From positions 6,408,117 to 6,472,116 of the forward strand of contig NC_049981.1 of the NCBI RefSeq assembly GCF_000003815.2: a stretch of DNA of 64,000 nucleotides, written 5' to 3'. Of the stretch, positions 26,001 through 54,390 are shown piece after piece. The notes below the pieces were generated by a model that worked only from the letters and a program-made list of their open reading frames with translations, ran no database searches and was not told the origin of the DNA. Position numbers and translations under genes: made by a program. Position 1 is the first letter of the stretch, and every line of letters begins with the position of its first letter. Source of the DNA: Branchiostoma floridae (Eukaryota > Chordata > Leptocardii > Amphioxiformes > Branchiostomatidae).

Positions 26001-27338
26001 ACGAGACATCGAGAAGACTTTTCGTGAGACAGACGTCGACGGCACGCCGCACACAAAGAAACCGTACCTGGACCCGACAACAGAACATTTCCGTCTCGAC
26101 CAGAACAAAGAGGACGAGTTCAAACAGAATCTCCTTCAGCTGCGCAACTCCTACCTCCTGATGTTCCTGGTAGCCAACTCCCTCTGGCTGGTGCTGATGT
26201 TCACCTTGGTACAACACGCCGAACTACAGGTAAACAAGAACAAGAACCGAATAAATATACTCTTTTTTTCTTATGTCAATATTTCCATTAGGTTGGTACC
26301 TCACTGAATAAAGAGACTGTTCTTACTATAACCATTGCTGTGTTTCCAACGACAATTCTGTGATCGTCTGTCATCTTCCTCATGGCATTTCTGACTTGAT
26401 CACATTGTACTTCAGTGATAGGCGTCGCAGCTATCACTGCTTACAGATACGAACATCAGACTTAATGTGCAGCGTGAACCAATCAGAGTTGTCCTGAGGA
26501 AGATGATAGACGGTCACCGAAATGTCGACAGAAATGATTTAAATGCAGTGATCGAGCAAAAATTGTCTCTTTTTTTTTTGGTTCATTTTTTTTGTTTATT
26601 TTTGTTCATCAAAACTGTCTCTTTATTCAGTGACGTACCGACCAGATGGAACTATTTACGTAATAACAATTTTACTGTCAATGACGGGTAATAACTGTTT
26701 TACTCATTTCAACTAGGTAAATATTCTATTTATTGTCATATTATCCGAACACCCTGCCGCTGCAATCAGTGTCAAAACATGGACCGAATGGCTTTGCTTG
26801 CTTGCAATTGCTTAACTTTTATTGACAATTGAGTTGAGTGTTGAAAAGCTTATACAGTGCTTTATTTGAGATCAAGCTCTTTGGCTATCGATGCTCTGTG
26901 ATTATTTATGGTTGTCTTCGGTGGCAGGTATCTAGCTTGTCTGTGGGACTGCCCAGCTGTTGCAGTTGCAGAGCATAATTGATACACAGGTGGCAAAGGA
27001 CAATTGCAGCTTTTCTTGACAATGATATTTTTGATCGGTAGATCCAGATTTTCCAGAGGGATCTGAATACAATGTTACCAATGATACATATTTCTCCATT
27101 CCTCATGGCTTCATAACATATAATACAATAATAGCACTTGTATCTGTAATGTTTTTTGCAGGTGCTCAACACAAATCCTTTGGGCTTGGTGTTTCTGGTG
27201 ACTTTCATCCTGGTCTTGGGGATACAGTTTGTAGCCCTGGTCTTCCACCGACTGGCAACCTTTATCCAGTGGGTCTCACGTATCCCAATGGTCGGGCAAC
27301 GTTGTAAACTTCCCTGCCGTGGCAACAACAGTGGTTAA
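4814..27338 (+). CDS. CHS: Chitin synthase A (GT2, type II) with WSC and tandem SAM domains
   Basis: This is a membrane glycosyltransferase family 2 enzyme expected to polymerise UDP-GlcNAc into chitin at the plasma membrane. Exons by manual splicing: 4814-5224, 8739-9749, 10029-10178, 15541-15727, (gap)-16076, 16735-16937, 17643-17810, 18068-18323, 18766-18881, 19278-19383, 19798-19944, 20361-20519, 20842-21039, 23031-23115, 23403-23539, 23949-24034, 24156-24197, 24305-24379, 24679-24783, 25124-25295, 25640-25693, 25976-26229, 27162-27338 (TAA). All checked junctions are GT..AG with consistent phases. Core motifs are ICTTMYRE, ATDGDVDF, EDRW, QRRRW and SWGTRE. The protein would be roughly 1490 residues. 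It lacks the N-terminal myosin motor found in some mollusc and fungal synthases. Oddities are the WSC domain inserted between membrane segments and the exon 5 gap and frameshift. The start ATG sits in gccATGG, a strong Kozak context. Identity as chitin synthase is near certain; some exon ends are less so. Confidence 0.93.
5242..5943. mobile_element. Relic of the piggyBac-like TTAA MITE family, intron 1
   Basis: It starts ttaaccctatt at 5242 and ends near agcccggtctgaatcaggg..caa at 5943. These ends match the inverted termini of the intact relative at 43760-44719. The interior shares the 'cgccagaacggc' and 'gttctaacaatgtatttt' segments. The right-hand TTAA is decayed (tcaa). Confidence 0.7.
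6899..7520. mobile_element. Second relic of the TTAA MITE family, intron 1
   Basis: It opens ttaaccctattccgaccggg at 6899 and shares the 'aacggcttacg', 'ttgccatggcaaccgtttg' and 'gctaacttgatgacgta' segments with 43760-44719. The right terminus is decayed (gagcggtcttaatatggtta near 7500-7517). It has no coding capacity. Confidence 0.65.
7700..8655. mobile_element. Diverged copy of the 924-bp long-TIR element, intron 1
   Basis: The left part (about 7730-7880, 'gagttgaaacttggcacaaa', 'gagtgactgagttga') and the inverted right part (about 8500-8640, 'gtgccaaatttcaactcttt', 'ggcattacgtttt') match the element at 55974-56897. Terminal sequences are degraded. The right end lies about 85 bases before chitin synthase A exon 2. 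Confidence 0.6.
8739..9749 (+). CDS. CHS: Chitin synthase A exon 2: multi-membrane domain with SPLPTV repeat
   Basis: This encodes 337 residues (about 138-474), starting after ctccacag and ending at the donor GTAAGT, both phase 0. It carries most of the N-terminal membrane helices. A hydrophilic loop contains six imperfect 18-base repeats (about 8967-9074) encoding SPLPTV, SPLPTV, SPFTTV, SPQPTA, SPLPKD and a decayed SPLLWK, a mucin-like Pro/Ser/Thr stretch. A basic RRRQRQRGRRQ patch follows. Gene B exon 2 (46948-47871) corresponds but has no such repeat. Confidence 0.88.
10029..10178 (+). CDS. CHS: Chitin synthase A exon 3: entry to catalytic domain
   Basis: This 50-residue exon (phase 0 at both ends) ends in RGRVMICTTMYRE, matching the chitin synthase ICTTMYHE signature at the start of the GT-A fold. 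Gene B exon 3 ends TRVFICTTMYHE with the same phase. The acceptor is gtatctag and the donor is GTATGT. Confidence 0.88.
10580..11060. repeat. Dispersed repeat (gggcctcctaccagcg family)
   Basis: The segment 'gataatgggcctcc..gttacggtactgcagcggaggttcaa' recurs, diverged, near 48820-48880 and 49120-49200, and inverted near 12170-12332 and 51600-51790. The adjacent 'attaatgaggaaaatgtgtaa' segment recurs in the 49390-50250 array. No coding capacity is seen. Confidence 0.5.
11441..12018 (+). mobile_element. mariner-derived MITE, 578 bp, intron 3
   Basis: It is bounded by TA target duplications (11439-11440 and 12019-12020) and inverted termini cgaggggcgtgcaat..attgcacgcccctcg. The interior reads MEPVECRAVIRFLYLKGRTP.., the N-terminal helix-turn-helix of mariner transposases. 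It then jumps to a C-terminal tail (..CIKRWEKCI.. in another frame). The whole DDD catalytic domain is missing, so this is an internal-deletion derivative and not autonomous. A sister copy of exactly the same length is at 57054-57631. Confidence 0.88.
12333..12432. other. Assembly gap (100 N)
   Basis: A run of exactly 100 N lies inside chitin synthase A intron 3, at the left edge of the tandem duplication. Confidence 0.99.
12433..15398. repeat. Near-identical tandem duplication, about 2.2 units
   Basis: Unit 1 (12433-13817), unit 2 (13818-15139) and a partial unit 3 (15140 to about 15398) all begin with tagacagtctagagtaa. Units 1 and 2 differ mainly by homopolymer-length changes and single bases. 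Unit 1 has a 100-N gap where unit 2 has about 38 real bases. No exon is recognisable; repeated short open frames merely reflect the duplication. It is either a very recent tandem duplication or two haplotypes joined in the assembly. Confidence 0.9.
13546..13645. other. Assembly gap (100 N)
   Basis: This 100-N run lies inside unit 1 of the duplication. The equivalent interval in unit 2 (about 14926-14965) is only about 38 bases, so the N count is a placeholder. Confidence 0.99.
15541..16076 (+). CDS. CHS: Chitin synthase A exons 4-5: nucleotide-binding core, gapped
   Basis: Exon 4 (15541-15727, phase 0 in, phase 1 out) encodes ..GKFEVHVYFDNGARGSKLTDF.., the EVHIFFDD-type strand of chitin synthases. 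Exon 5 begins inside the N gap at 15822-15921 and ends at 16076 (phase 1). After the gap the first frame reads TWYGRKLHWKLP. The conserved continuation HIHLKDNQEVKSKKRWSQVM is in the next frame, so one base is extra, or two are missing, between about 15955 and 15990. In gene B this stretch is two exons (43389-43531 and 42966-43056). Confidence 0.8.
15822..15921. other. Assembly gap (100 N) truncating exon 5
   Basis: The gap removes the acceptor and first codons of chitin synthase A exon 5. By comparison with gene B, roughly 12-15 codons before TWYGRKL should lie here. Confidence 0.97.
16141..16680. repeat. (AACAT)n pentanucleotide microsatellite
   Basis: About 540 bases are dominated by aacat with variants aacgt and aacac, interrupted near 16330-16400 by a unique stretch. 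It lies in intron 5 between two catalytic exons. Long open frames on the opposite strand are products of the repeat. Confidence 0.95.
16735..18323 (+). CDS. CHS: Chitin synthase A exons 6-8: catalytic motifs DGD, EDRW, QRRRW
   Basis: Exon 6 (16735-16937) encodes YILATDGDVDF, the metal/UDP-binding acidic motif, and ends FDYAIGHWLQK. Exon 7 (17643-17810) carries GSVLCSPGCFSVYR and GEDRW, with the catalytic-base region. Exon 8 (18068-18323) carries QRRRW, the acceptor-binding and product-channel motif, then the first post-catalytic membrane helix. Phases are 1/0, 0/0 and 0/1. Exon 8 is split in two in gene B (exons 9 and 10). All key residues are present. Confidence 0.93.
17851..17940. repeat. 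(CA)n and poly-C tract, intron 7
   Basis: A CA dinucleotide run of about 60 bases is followed by a run of 16 or more C, 40 bases downstream of the exon 7 donor. Confidence 0.95.
18590..18740. repeat. Hairpin-forming dispersed repeat, intron 8
   Basis: gttactcaagcaactggata at about 18602 faces its inverted partner tatccagttgcttcagtaac at about 18645, with a short loop. The same words, with 'ttacctggatgt.taacct' downstream, occur at 16990-17270, 38160-38245 and 59255-59345. This indicates a family of small foldback elements. Confidence 0.65.
18766..19383 (+). CDS. CHS: Chitin synthase A exons 9-10: membrane bundle
   Basis: Exon 9 (18766-18881) encodes a hydrophobic helix around WLSSVFFILVTLVFTGICIYY. 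Exon 10 (19278-19383) encodes another helix around CYIFLLAMAVAVVGTASQMV, then a short STSSEPPVG linker. Both belong to the membrane bundle after QRRRW. Gene B exons 11 and 12 match in phase (1/0 and 0/1). The phase-1 junction after exon 10 is where the WSC exons enter. Confidence 0.88.
19798..20519 (+). CDS. CHS: Chitin synthase A exons 11-12: inserted WSC domain
   Basis: Together these exons encode about 102 residues: YEGCF, then KCRDHCHHEGFDYSGTGFPA, VCFCG, CDFPCPGDSDDFCGG and ISVYYI. The spacing of cysteines, the CFCG step and the C..PCPG....CGG..ISVY ending match the WSC domain, a carbohydrate-binding module of fungal wall sensors and of animal kremen and polycystin-1. Exon 11 (19798-19944) and exon 12 (20361-20519) are both phase 1 at each end, so the pair is a symmetric, shuffle-ready module. 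Gene B has no counterpart. Placement between membrane helices predicts an extracellular position, possibly touching nascent chitin; that role is inferred. Confidence 0.88.
19991..20075. repeat. (TG)n microsatellite between the WSC exons
   Basis: A TG run of about 70 bases lies in the intron separating the two halves of the WSC domain, followed by imperfect TG-rich sequence. Confidence 0.95.
20842..21039 (+). CDS. CHS: Chitin synthase A exon 13: membrane bundle up to SWG
   Basis: It encodes LGVKLPVDVTTLYIAIVAGI and following hydrophobic residues, ending ICNLTDQSWG. The NLTDxSWGTRE string is conserved near the C-terminal side of the catalytic domain in animal chitin synthases and is completed by exon 14. 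Phase is 1 at both ends, as in gene B exon 13 (ESHTPSISTLYFLALVGMY..NLTDRTWG). Confidence 0.9.
21230..23006. mobile_element. TTAA-family element interrupted by a nested foldback, intron 13
   Basis: The left end ttaaccctacctagaccgg (about 21230) and right end agctcggtctgtttagggtca (about 22985-23005) match the termini of the 43760-44719 family. Internal segments ('gccatggcaacggg', 'atgctaatttgatgaagtca') also match on the left side. A foldback element (21775-22200) sits within it. The right end lies about 25 bases before exon 14. Confidence 0.6.
21775..22200. mobile_element. Foldback element with about 120-bp inverted arms
   Basis: The left arm (21775-21896: ggtaaggagcgctcccgg.., gtgcccatatgggcacgaga, ..cgggggcctttccta) is repeated in reverse complement at 22082-22200. 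The arms are nearly perfect and contain the palindrome gtgcccatatgggcac. The roughly 190-base centre holds a diverged direct repeat starting 'ttgagaatcacagaa' (about 21900 and 22010). No transposase is seen. Confidence 0.8.
23031..23539 (+). CDS. CHS: Chitin synthase A exons 14-15: SWGTRE end and charged linker
   Basis: Exon 14 (23031-23115, phase 1 in, phase 2 out) completes SWGTRE and continues EPRSQQEESKRN. Exon 15 (23403-23539) encodes a cysteine followed by an acidic, low-complexity linker rich in E, D, G and S. The unusual phase-2 junction is shared with gene B exons 14 and 15, strong evidence of common descent. The linker leads from the catalytic membrane core into the cytosolic SAM region. 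Confidence 0.85.
23949..25693 (+). CDS. CHS: Chitin synthase A exons 16-21: two SAM-like domains
   Basis: Exons are 23949-24034, 24156-24197, 24305-24379, 24679-24783, 25124-25295 and 25640-25693. The first SAM-like fold runs from DWLHFVLQPGKVEKYEPMF through DTSFIAGMTDNDLKDIGVTD to FRRHIKKL. The second runs from DNVEIWLEVIGLATEEYKEKF to GVKAKGHLRRLKLAI. Both show the W-L...Y...F, D-L and G-H-R-x-K-L/I pattern of sterile alpha motifs. SAM domains form oligomers, so they may cluster synthase complexes on the cytosolic side (inference). Intron 18 uses a weaker donor, GTCAGT. Gene B conserves this arrangement. Confidence 0.82.
25976..27338 (+). CDS. CHS: Chitin synthase A exons 22-23: C-terminal membrane hairpin and stop
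   Basis: Exon 22 (25976-26229) encodes a charged stretch and then LRNSYLLMFLVANSLWLVLM, a membrane helix. Exon 23 (27162-27338) encodes NPLGLVFLVTFILVLGIQFV and ALVFHRL, a second helix, a short basic, Cys-containing tail and TAA. The L-R-N-S..N..W and LG..F....I-Q-F..HR-L pattern is the standard last helix pair of animal chitin synthases. The nearest AATAAA downstream is at 27516-27521. Confidence 0.9.
26290..26690. repeat. Inverted dispersed repeat, intron 22
   Basis: 'cactgaataaagagactgtt' (about 26300) with 'tgtcatcttcctc' (about 26370) faces its reverse complement 'tcctgaggaagatgatag' and 'actgtctctttattcagtga' (about 26490-26635). Related words occur at 40630-40770 and 61240-61520. The 'gaagaaggtgacagaaggtcaccaaaacgtc' form, given there, recalls tails of Penelope-like retroelements, but that link is a guess. 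Confidence 0.6.
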
Positions 27339-27515
27339 GAGCATATTCCATAGCCCGGGGAAGCAACAGGCCAGGCTTACACGTCGTGCTTAACTTTGTA
27401 GGTTCTTTGAATTCTTTGATGCAATTTATACCAAGGTCAGGGCAATGGTGAATTAGTTTTAACTCTTTCGTAAAGCCTTCTCCACAGGGTATGCTTACGA
27501 GTTGTGATGAGCAGG

Positions 27516-27521
27516 AATAAA
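27516..27521 (+). terminator. Candidate polyadenylation signal of chitin synthase A
   Basis: AATAAA lies 178 bases after the stop codon. Later AATAAA copies exist, so alternative 3' ends are possible; the true site cannot be read from sequence alone. Confidence 0.35.
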
Positions 27522-30500
27522 TGATTTAATCTTAGCTGAGAAATATAGTTGAGTTCATAGCCTGTTCAGCTTATGTGTATCATATCATACGTGACTTCCA
27601 CAGCTAATTTGTGAGAGATTGTAAAGCCACGAATTGCCATGACCATACCGTGGTCTTCTAGTTTCTCATAAAACTCATCTCAGGACTAGTCGACTTGACA
27701 GAAATTCTACCTCCCCAACACGTTGAAATAAACGAGATTATTCCATAAGGTGTGATGTCAACAGAAACCTTGAATGCATTGTGATGACTATTGTTACTCC
27801 ATGTCTTTGCACGAGTTTCTGAGTACCTTGTAATGTCCTTTTTTTACCTCACTCTGTAGTTGACGATTCTCTTCTTGCAAAGACTGAACCCTTTGTTCTA
27901 ATATCGAAGCCTCTGTTTAGCTTTCTTCATTTGCAAGACAAGCAAAACTATAATTCAATGGACATGTCATCAGTATAAAATTAACTGAACACAGACAACT
28001 ATATACAAAGTGTTGTGAAAGTGTTGTGAATAAATTTTCACAATTATGATAGACAGGAATGTTATTTCAATTTAGTTTTTTCCATATTGTTTGAATAGAG
28101 TGACGATATGATGTACCTTGGAATGTGATTCATGCTGAAGAAAACTATAACATGCATTATGATTTTCTGTAATTGTAACCTACTACAATATTTACTTTCG
28201 GTTTTCATTAAGAGTATATATTTCTTGAGCCACTGTGCTGTGTTCTGAACTGATTATTCTGACGTAACTACGTTGCGACAAAGTCTTCGAGTCTGTAGTA
28301 TGATATTTTGATGGCGTAACGTTCAATAACAGGAGAATAACAGATGTATATTTTGCGCAAATGCGTATGTAAATATAAAAAGAAAAAGTTGTACTTTCTC
28401 TGAATCATCTTTTGAGCTTTGGGTTTTTGACTGTCTCAGCCTCTAGGCTGCACTGATATGCCTGCAAATGATTGATCATCTTGTAAGTTGCAAACTAAAC
28501 TTGCATGCTTTCGAGTCATTCGAACCCATAACACTGAGGAAGTCACACGGCGAAACATGTTTGTCGTGTACTAGTTTGAATAAATTTCCTATACGGAGAA
28601 CATGCGGCTCCAGCGTCTTTTCTGAAGATGTGGCGTAAGTGTGAACGGTTGGCTTGAGGTTGTCCTTCCCCATATACTAAACTTGCATTCTTTGTTTATT
28701 ACACATTATTTCAATATAACATTTTATTATTGCTGTTGTTATGAAATACAAATATTTGAGTAGGTGTACAATATAAAGCAGTAACCTGCGGAATTCGCAG
28801 TATTTCCTTGGTAAAAAGTTCCATGATACTTGTCAGCCAAGGAAGCTCAGTATGTCAATGTTTTACGAAATCACAAATGTTCAAGTTCAATAAAGGAATC
28901 TGACAAACTCCCATCTTCTCAATGAACGATCTTTCTTGTCTTTACTGGAGCGGTGTCTTGTGGGTATTTCACGGATCCGTATAGTCTTAGGTCTCGGATA
29001 CGCACCGTATTCGTCAGCCGCCTCTTGTTGCCTATGTCATCTTTACAATCTGCTAATCCGCGAAATTGCGATTATCGTATTTATTAGGGATCTGTAAAAG
29101 TCACCATTGGAGTGGATCATCAACCTTAAATGTCTTAAGATACATTTTTTAAAAACATATAACCCTAAAATCCCATAGAAACTGATTAAAAACGATCACA
29201 TGAATGTTTTTGTAAGAAAATACGAATAGTGATGAAATCCGAGTGAAAAAAAAGCTGATTATACTTTTCATCATGACATTGTCGGCCATCTTGGATTCAA
29301 CTGATTACGTCATCATATTAGCATAAATTATGAATATCTAATTATGAATGTCACATTAAGATATGTTAGTTATTAAAGATATATAGATACAAGCGTACTT
29401 AAGCAAGAAAATCTTAAAGTCCCATTGTTTAAACCAAAATTAGTTATTTTGTAAAATGTGCCTTTCAGAAACCCGTTGTTGTTGTAGTTGTAGTGGATAC
29501 AATTGTGCATATGATGTAAGGAAGAAATATTTATATCTACCAATGTTTCGGTGATCAGCCTTTTTTGATGTTCCTGAGCTACTCAGATATAGTACTAGTA
29601 TAATTGCTACGGATAAGTTTTCACTGCTTCGGTTCAAAGCAAAGAATCGAAGACTAACATTTAATATCATCTAAGACTAACATGATAATACTTTGGGTAA
29701 ATTATCCAATACTGAAACAATGTACAAATCATAACTTGAAAGTTCATCTGTGTTGGTAGACGTCATTCTTGAACTAGTTTTACAGTTTAACTGGTTCAAG
29801 AATGTACAGATCAATAAAGTTAAAGATGGACACAAGCATGGGTTGCAGTCAGTCTGCATTGGGTCTGTACCACACGTAGTATCAAGTCATAATTCACTTA
29901 ACATATTTTATTTACAATTGGTTTGCATCAAAGCTACAAAAAGGTCAAAAACATGAAATTTATTTCATTTATCGGTGTTCATGGTGTTAGGCTGTTCATA
30001 GTCTGCAACTAAACCGCCTCTGCAGTATCAATGGAACCTGCTAGAGGTCCTACACTAACGTCACTTTTTTCCAGCACAAGCCTTATTTAACACCAAAAAG
30101 TCGTAATCACAGATTGTCCAGAACAACATAGCTGATCTATTCAGCGGTTGCAAAATTTGATATATATAGTAATGACTTCTTTGATGGGACAAAACATAGT
30201 TACACCCCAACTTTCATGACAATCTATCTTTATGCTTTTCAGCCACAAACAAACATATGTACACACGATACTAACCAATTAGTGTTTGCAATAGGAAAAT
30301 GCAATGGTTACACACGGTAAGTCTTTAAAGCAATATTTTTGTGTGAATAATGATTAGTTGCACAGCACTCATGATCTGTCATCTATTACAGGTTTCAGAA
30401 AGATGCACTAGACTGTACGTTAACACTATGATATTGCTATAGTGTTTAACAGCGTTAACTGTATGGTACAAAATAGCAAGTACTGTATATGGTTTTAGGA

Positions 30501-30589
30501 GGCCCAAACAAAGCGTACAATGAAAACACTACAGGCCTAGGGTTCTTACAAACTGCCCATACATTACACAATTGGTCACACAAATATTA

Positions 30590-30925
30590 TAATAAAGCAT
30601 TGAAGGTTCACTAAAATCTTGCCACAGCGTGTAAAAGTGTTAACATCATATGGTACAACATACCCAGGAATTGTATGACTTGTACTAGTCCGAGGACAGC
30701 GAGAAAGAGAAAACGAATGACGTTCTGACAATTTGTCCATATGTATTACACACTCACTCACTCACTCACTCATCCTCTTGCGTAGAGCCGAATGTATTAC
30801 ACAGCAGGTCACAAAATCAAGCATTGGAGGTTTTACTACAAGCTTGTCACAACGTGTAAGAGCATCAGCAGTCTACGGTACAGCATGAAGCCAGGAACCA
30901 CAGACAGCAAGTGAGAGGAAAAACA
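30590..30925 (-). pseudogene. Two decayed copies of chitin synthase B terminal exon
   Basis: The segments at about 30596-30715 and 30826-30925 each align to the 3' part of the real last exon (30994-31179). They share 'ttcactacaatcttgccaca', 'gcgtgtaagagtgttaacag', 'ggtacaacatagccaggaac' and 'agacagcgagcgagaggaa' in variant forms. They have substitutions and small indels and no continuous matching frame. They lie directly downstream of the functional stop codon in transcription order, arranged head-to-tail. Confidence 0.75.
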
Positions 30926-30993
30926 GTTCTTACAATCTGCCTAATATATAGTACACAACAGGTCACAAGCCTCAAACAAGCATCGAAGGTTCA

Positions 30994-52583
<21,590 letters not shown>

Positions 52584-54378
52584 CGTTGCATTAAGTATCT
52601 GCCACTCAGTCTAATGCAGAGTTGAGCGCGCTACTGCGTACAAAAATAAGTTCAAAGTTCTTAAAATAGCTCAATTGTTCGGGAAACGGATCCAATGTTC
52701 AATAACAGTTCAAAAGTTCAAATTTAGACAGTTTCAATGTCCATTTTGGAGAAGTTGTTTTGTTCGACAATGTCCGCTGAAGTTTCTGTGTAACGCCTCG
52801 TGGCCTTCCCTTACTGCTGTACCCCAGCGTCGGTACGCCAGTGTCCCCAGCTGTCGATAGCTAGCTTCCACCTGACCAAAGCGATTTTGCCGTGTCGCAG
52901 TCGACCACTATGCCATGGCCCCTAGTCAGTTCAACCAAAGTACAGTTGCCTATTATAGATTTGTCTCAACAATCACATTCTAGATATAGAATGTTTGACC
53001 ACTAAGCTTTCATCGCGATTGCGTAACTTGCCACCCTCGTTCAAGATCGACCAGGACAATCTAGTGCGACGTGTACTCACTCTGGTAGAAGGCCTGCTCG
53101 GCAAACCGCCACTTGGATCGTTTGAAACGTTTTTACGCGGTGAGCTTCCTTGAGGAGACTTTTATAGTCACTGTGGTTGTTTGGTGACGCAGTTATCCTC
53201 GGGATTTTTTCTTATGCAGTCGCAGACTAAATTTAGTCGATGACGTAGTGTGTCAGATCTTGACATTTCCGGCCAAAAATGTTTGCATTCTTACGCAGGT
53301 TCACATATATCGATTAAAACACCGTCTTTTACACGATATTTGTCACGTGAAGGTTGGTCACTCCAATGTAAAGAGATAAGTTACACAAAGTTTCTGGTTC
53401 AGTGCATCTACTGACAGTCCATTCCGAGTCCCCCATACCCACAGAGTCCAAGCGTCTAACAAATTGTTTAGTAATTGTTTTTTACAAAGGGAAGGTATTG
53501 TATTGGTAAGTTACAGATTTACGCAAAAAATGCATTTATGAACAGAACACTTTCTCAGCATATAAACAATACAAAACAGCTGATAAAAACATTTGAATAA
53601 AGATGTTCAAGATAGAAAAAAATGTTCTGGAGCATGTGTGAATACTTACACCTGGGAAATCTAAAAATAGTCTGGTATTTCCAAGCTCCAAGTTGCTGTC
53701 GCTGCAAAGTCACAGCGATATTTGCATAGTTATTTGTTTAGTGACAATCGAATTTTTGTGTATCCAAGGTTCACGGGGCGCTTTTGGAGGCAAGTACCAA
53801 TGACGCTCGATAGCTGCTACAAATACATGTGTAGTTAAACACGTCAACAATGTACAGTGACCACCCAAAACACGAACGGGGTTTAAGTAAACGTTAGGCC
53901 ACCATAGGCAGTGGCGTTGTGTGACCAAGAGACATTTACAACGATGCTAAGTTTAACGGTGCACACTCCGTTTATTTGGGGTCTCAAATCGAGGCTGCGC
54001 ACCCTCAAGTCAAGAGGCCGTCTTTTCAAGGAAATGAATCTGAAGCAGAAAAGCCGTGTATGGGAACAGCCGGGTTTCAGTTTCTTCACCCTCTCTACTT
54101 TTCGTAATTTTTTGGGGAGAAATTTTTTTAACGTAAAACATATGCAAAAAAAGGGAATTTTAGTTTAGTCACGAAAATGACTGATACTGTCGGAAAGAGA
54201 ATACAGCTAGGATTAATCAAGCAAAAAAAAGTGGCAATAAAAACAAGAGACGGTTTTATTGTTTATTAGTATTAATGATTGTTGTTGTAGGTGTGTTGAT
54301 TTTATGGGACTCAACTTCTGACCAATCAAATCGCTCGGGGCAGTTTCGACTGCGCATGGCATTGTGGGAAAAAACAAA
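52584..54378. promoter_or_regulatory. Divergent upstream region of chitin synthase B and the thioredoxin gene
   Basis: This 1.8-kb region separates two start codons pointing away from each other and should hold both promoters. No TATA box is obvious near either start. I see no supported gene in it. Confidence 0.5.
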
Positions 54379-54390
54379 ATGGCGGCGCCC
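54345..54390 (+). promoter_or_regulatory. Start-site motifs: NRF1-like, GTGGGAA and YY1-like box
   Basis: The sequence gactgcgcatggcattgtgg contains a half NRF1 site (tgcgcatg). caaaatggcggc at 54375-54386 is the classic YY1 word (AAnATGGCGGC), overlapping the ATG at 54379. These motifs mark TATA-less housekeeping promoters, fitting a broadly expressed gene and a short 5' UTR. Confidence 0.5.

Larger units (their letters stand above)
27339..30993. other. 3' intergenic region between the convergent chitin synthases
   Basis: It holds 3' UTRs and repeats. AATAAA hexamers on the + strand at 27516, 28029, about 28579 and about 28888 are candidate poly(A) signals for gene A. Near 28490-28600 lies a repeat with 'ctgaggaagtcacacggcg'. 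At about 29160-29400 an inverted fragment of the TTAA MITE family is seen (gccatcttggatt, catattagcataaattatga). Relics of gene B's last exon occupy 30590-30925. I see no independent gene. Confidence 0.6.

Noticed and set aside
27162-27338. Possible separate small membrane-protein gene
   Set aside because: It joins exon 22 in phase and supplies the conserved last helix and stop of chitin synthase A.
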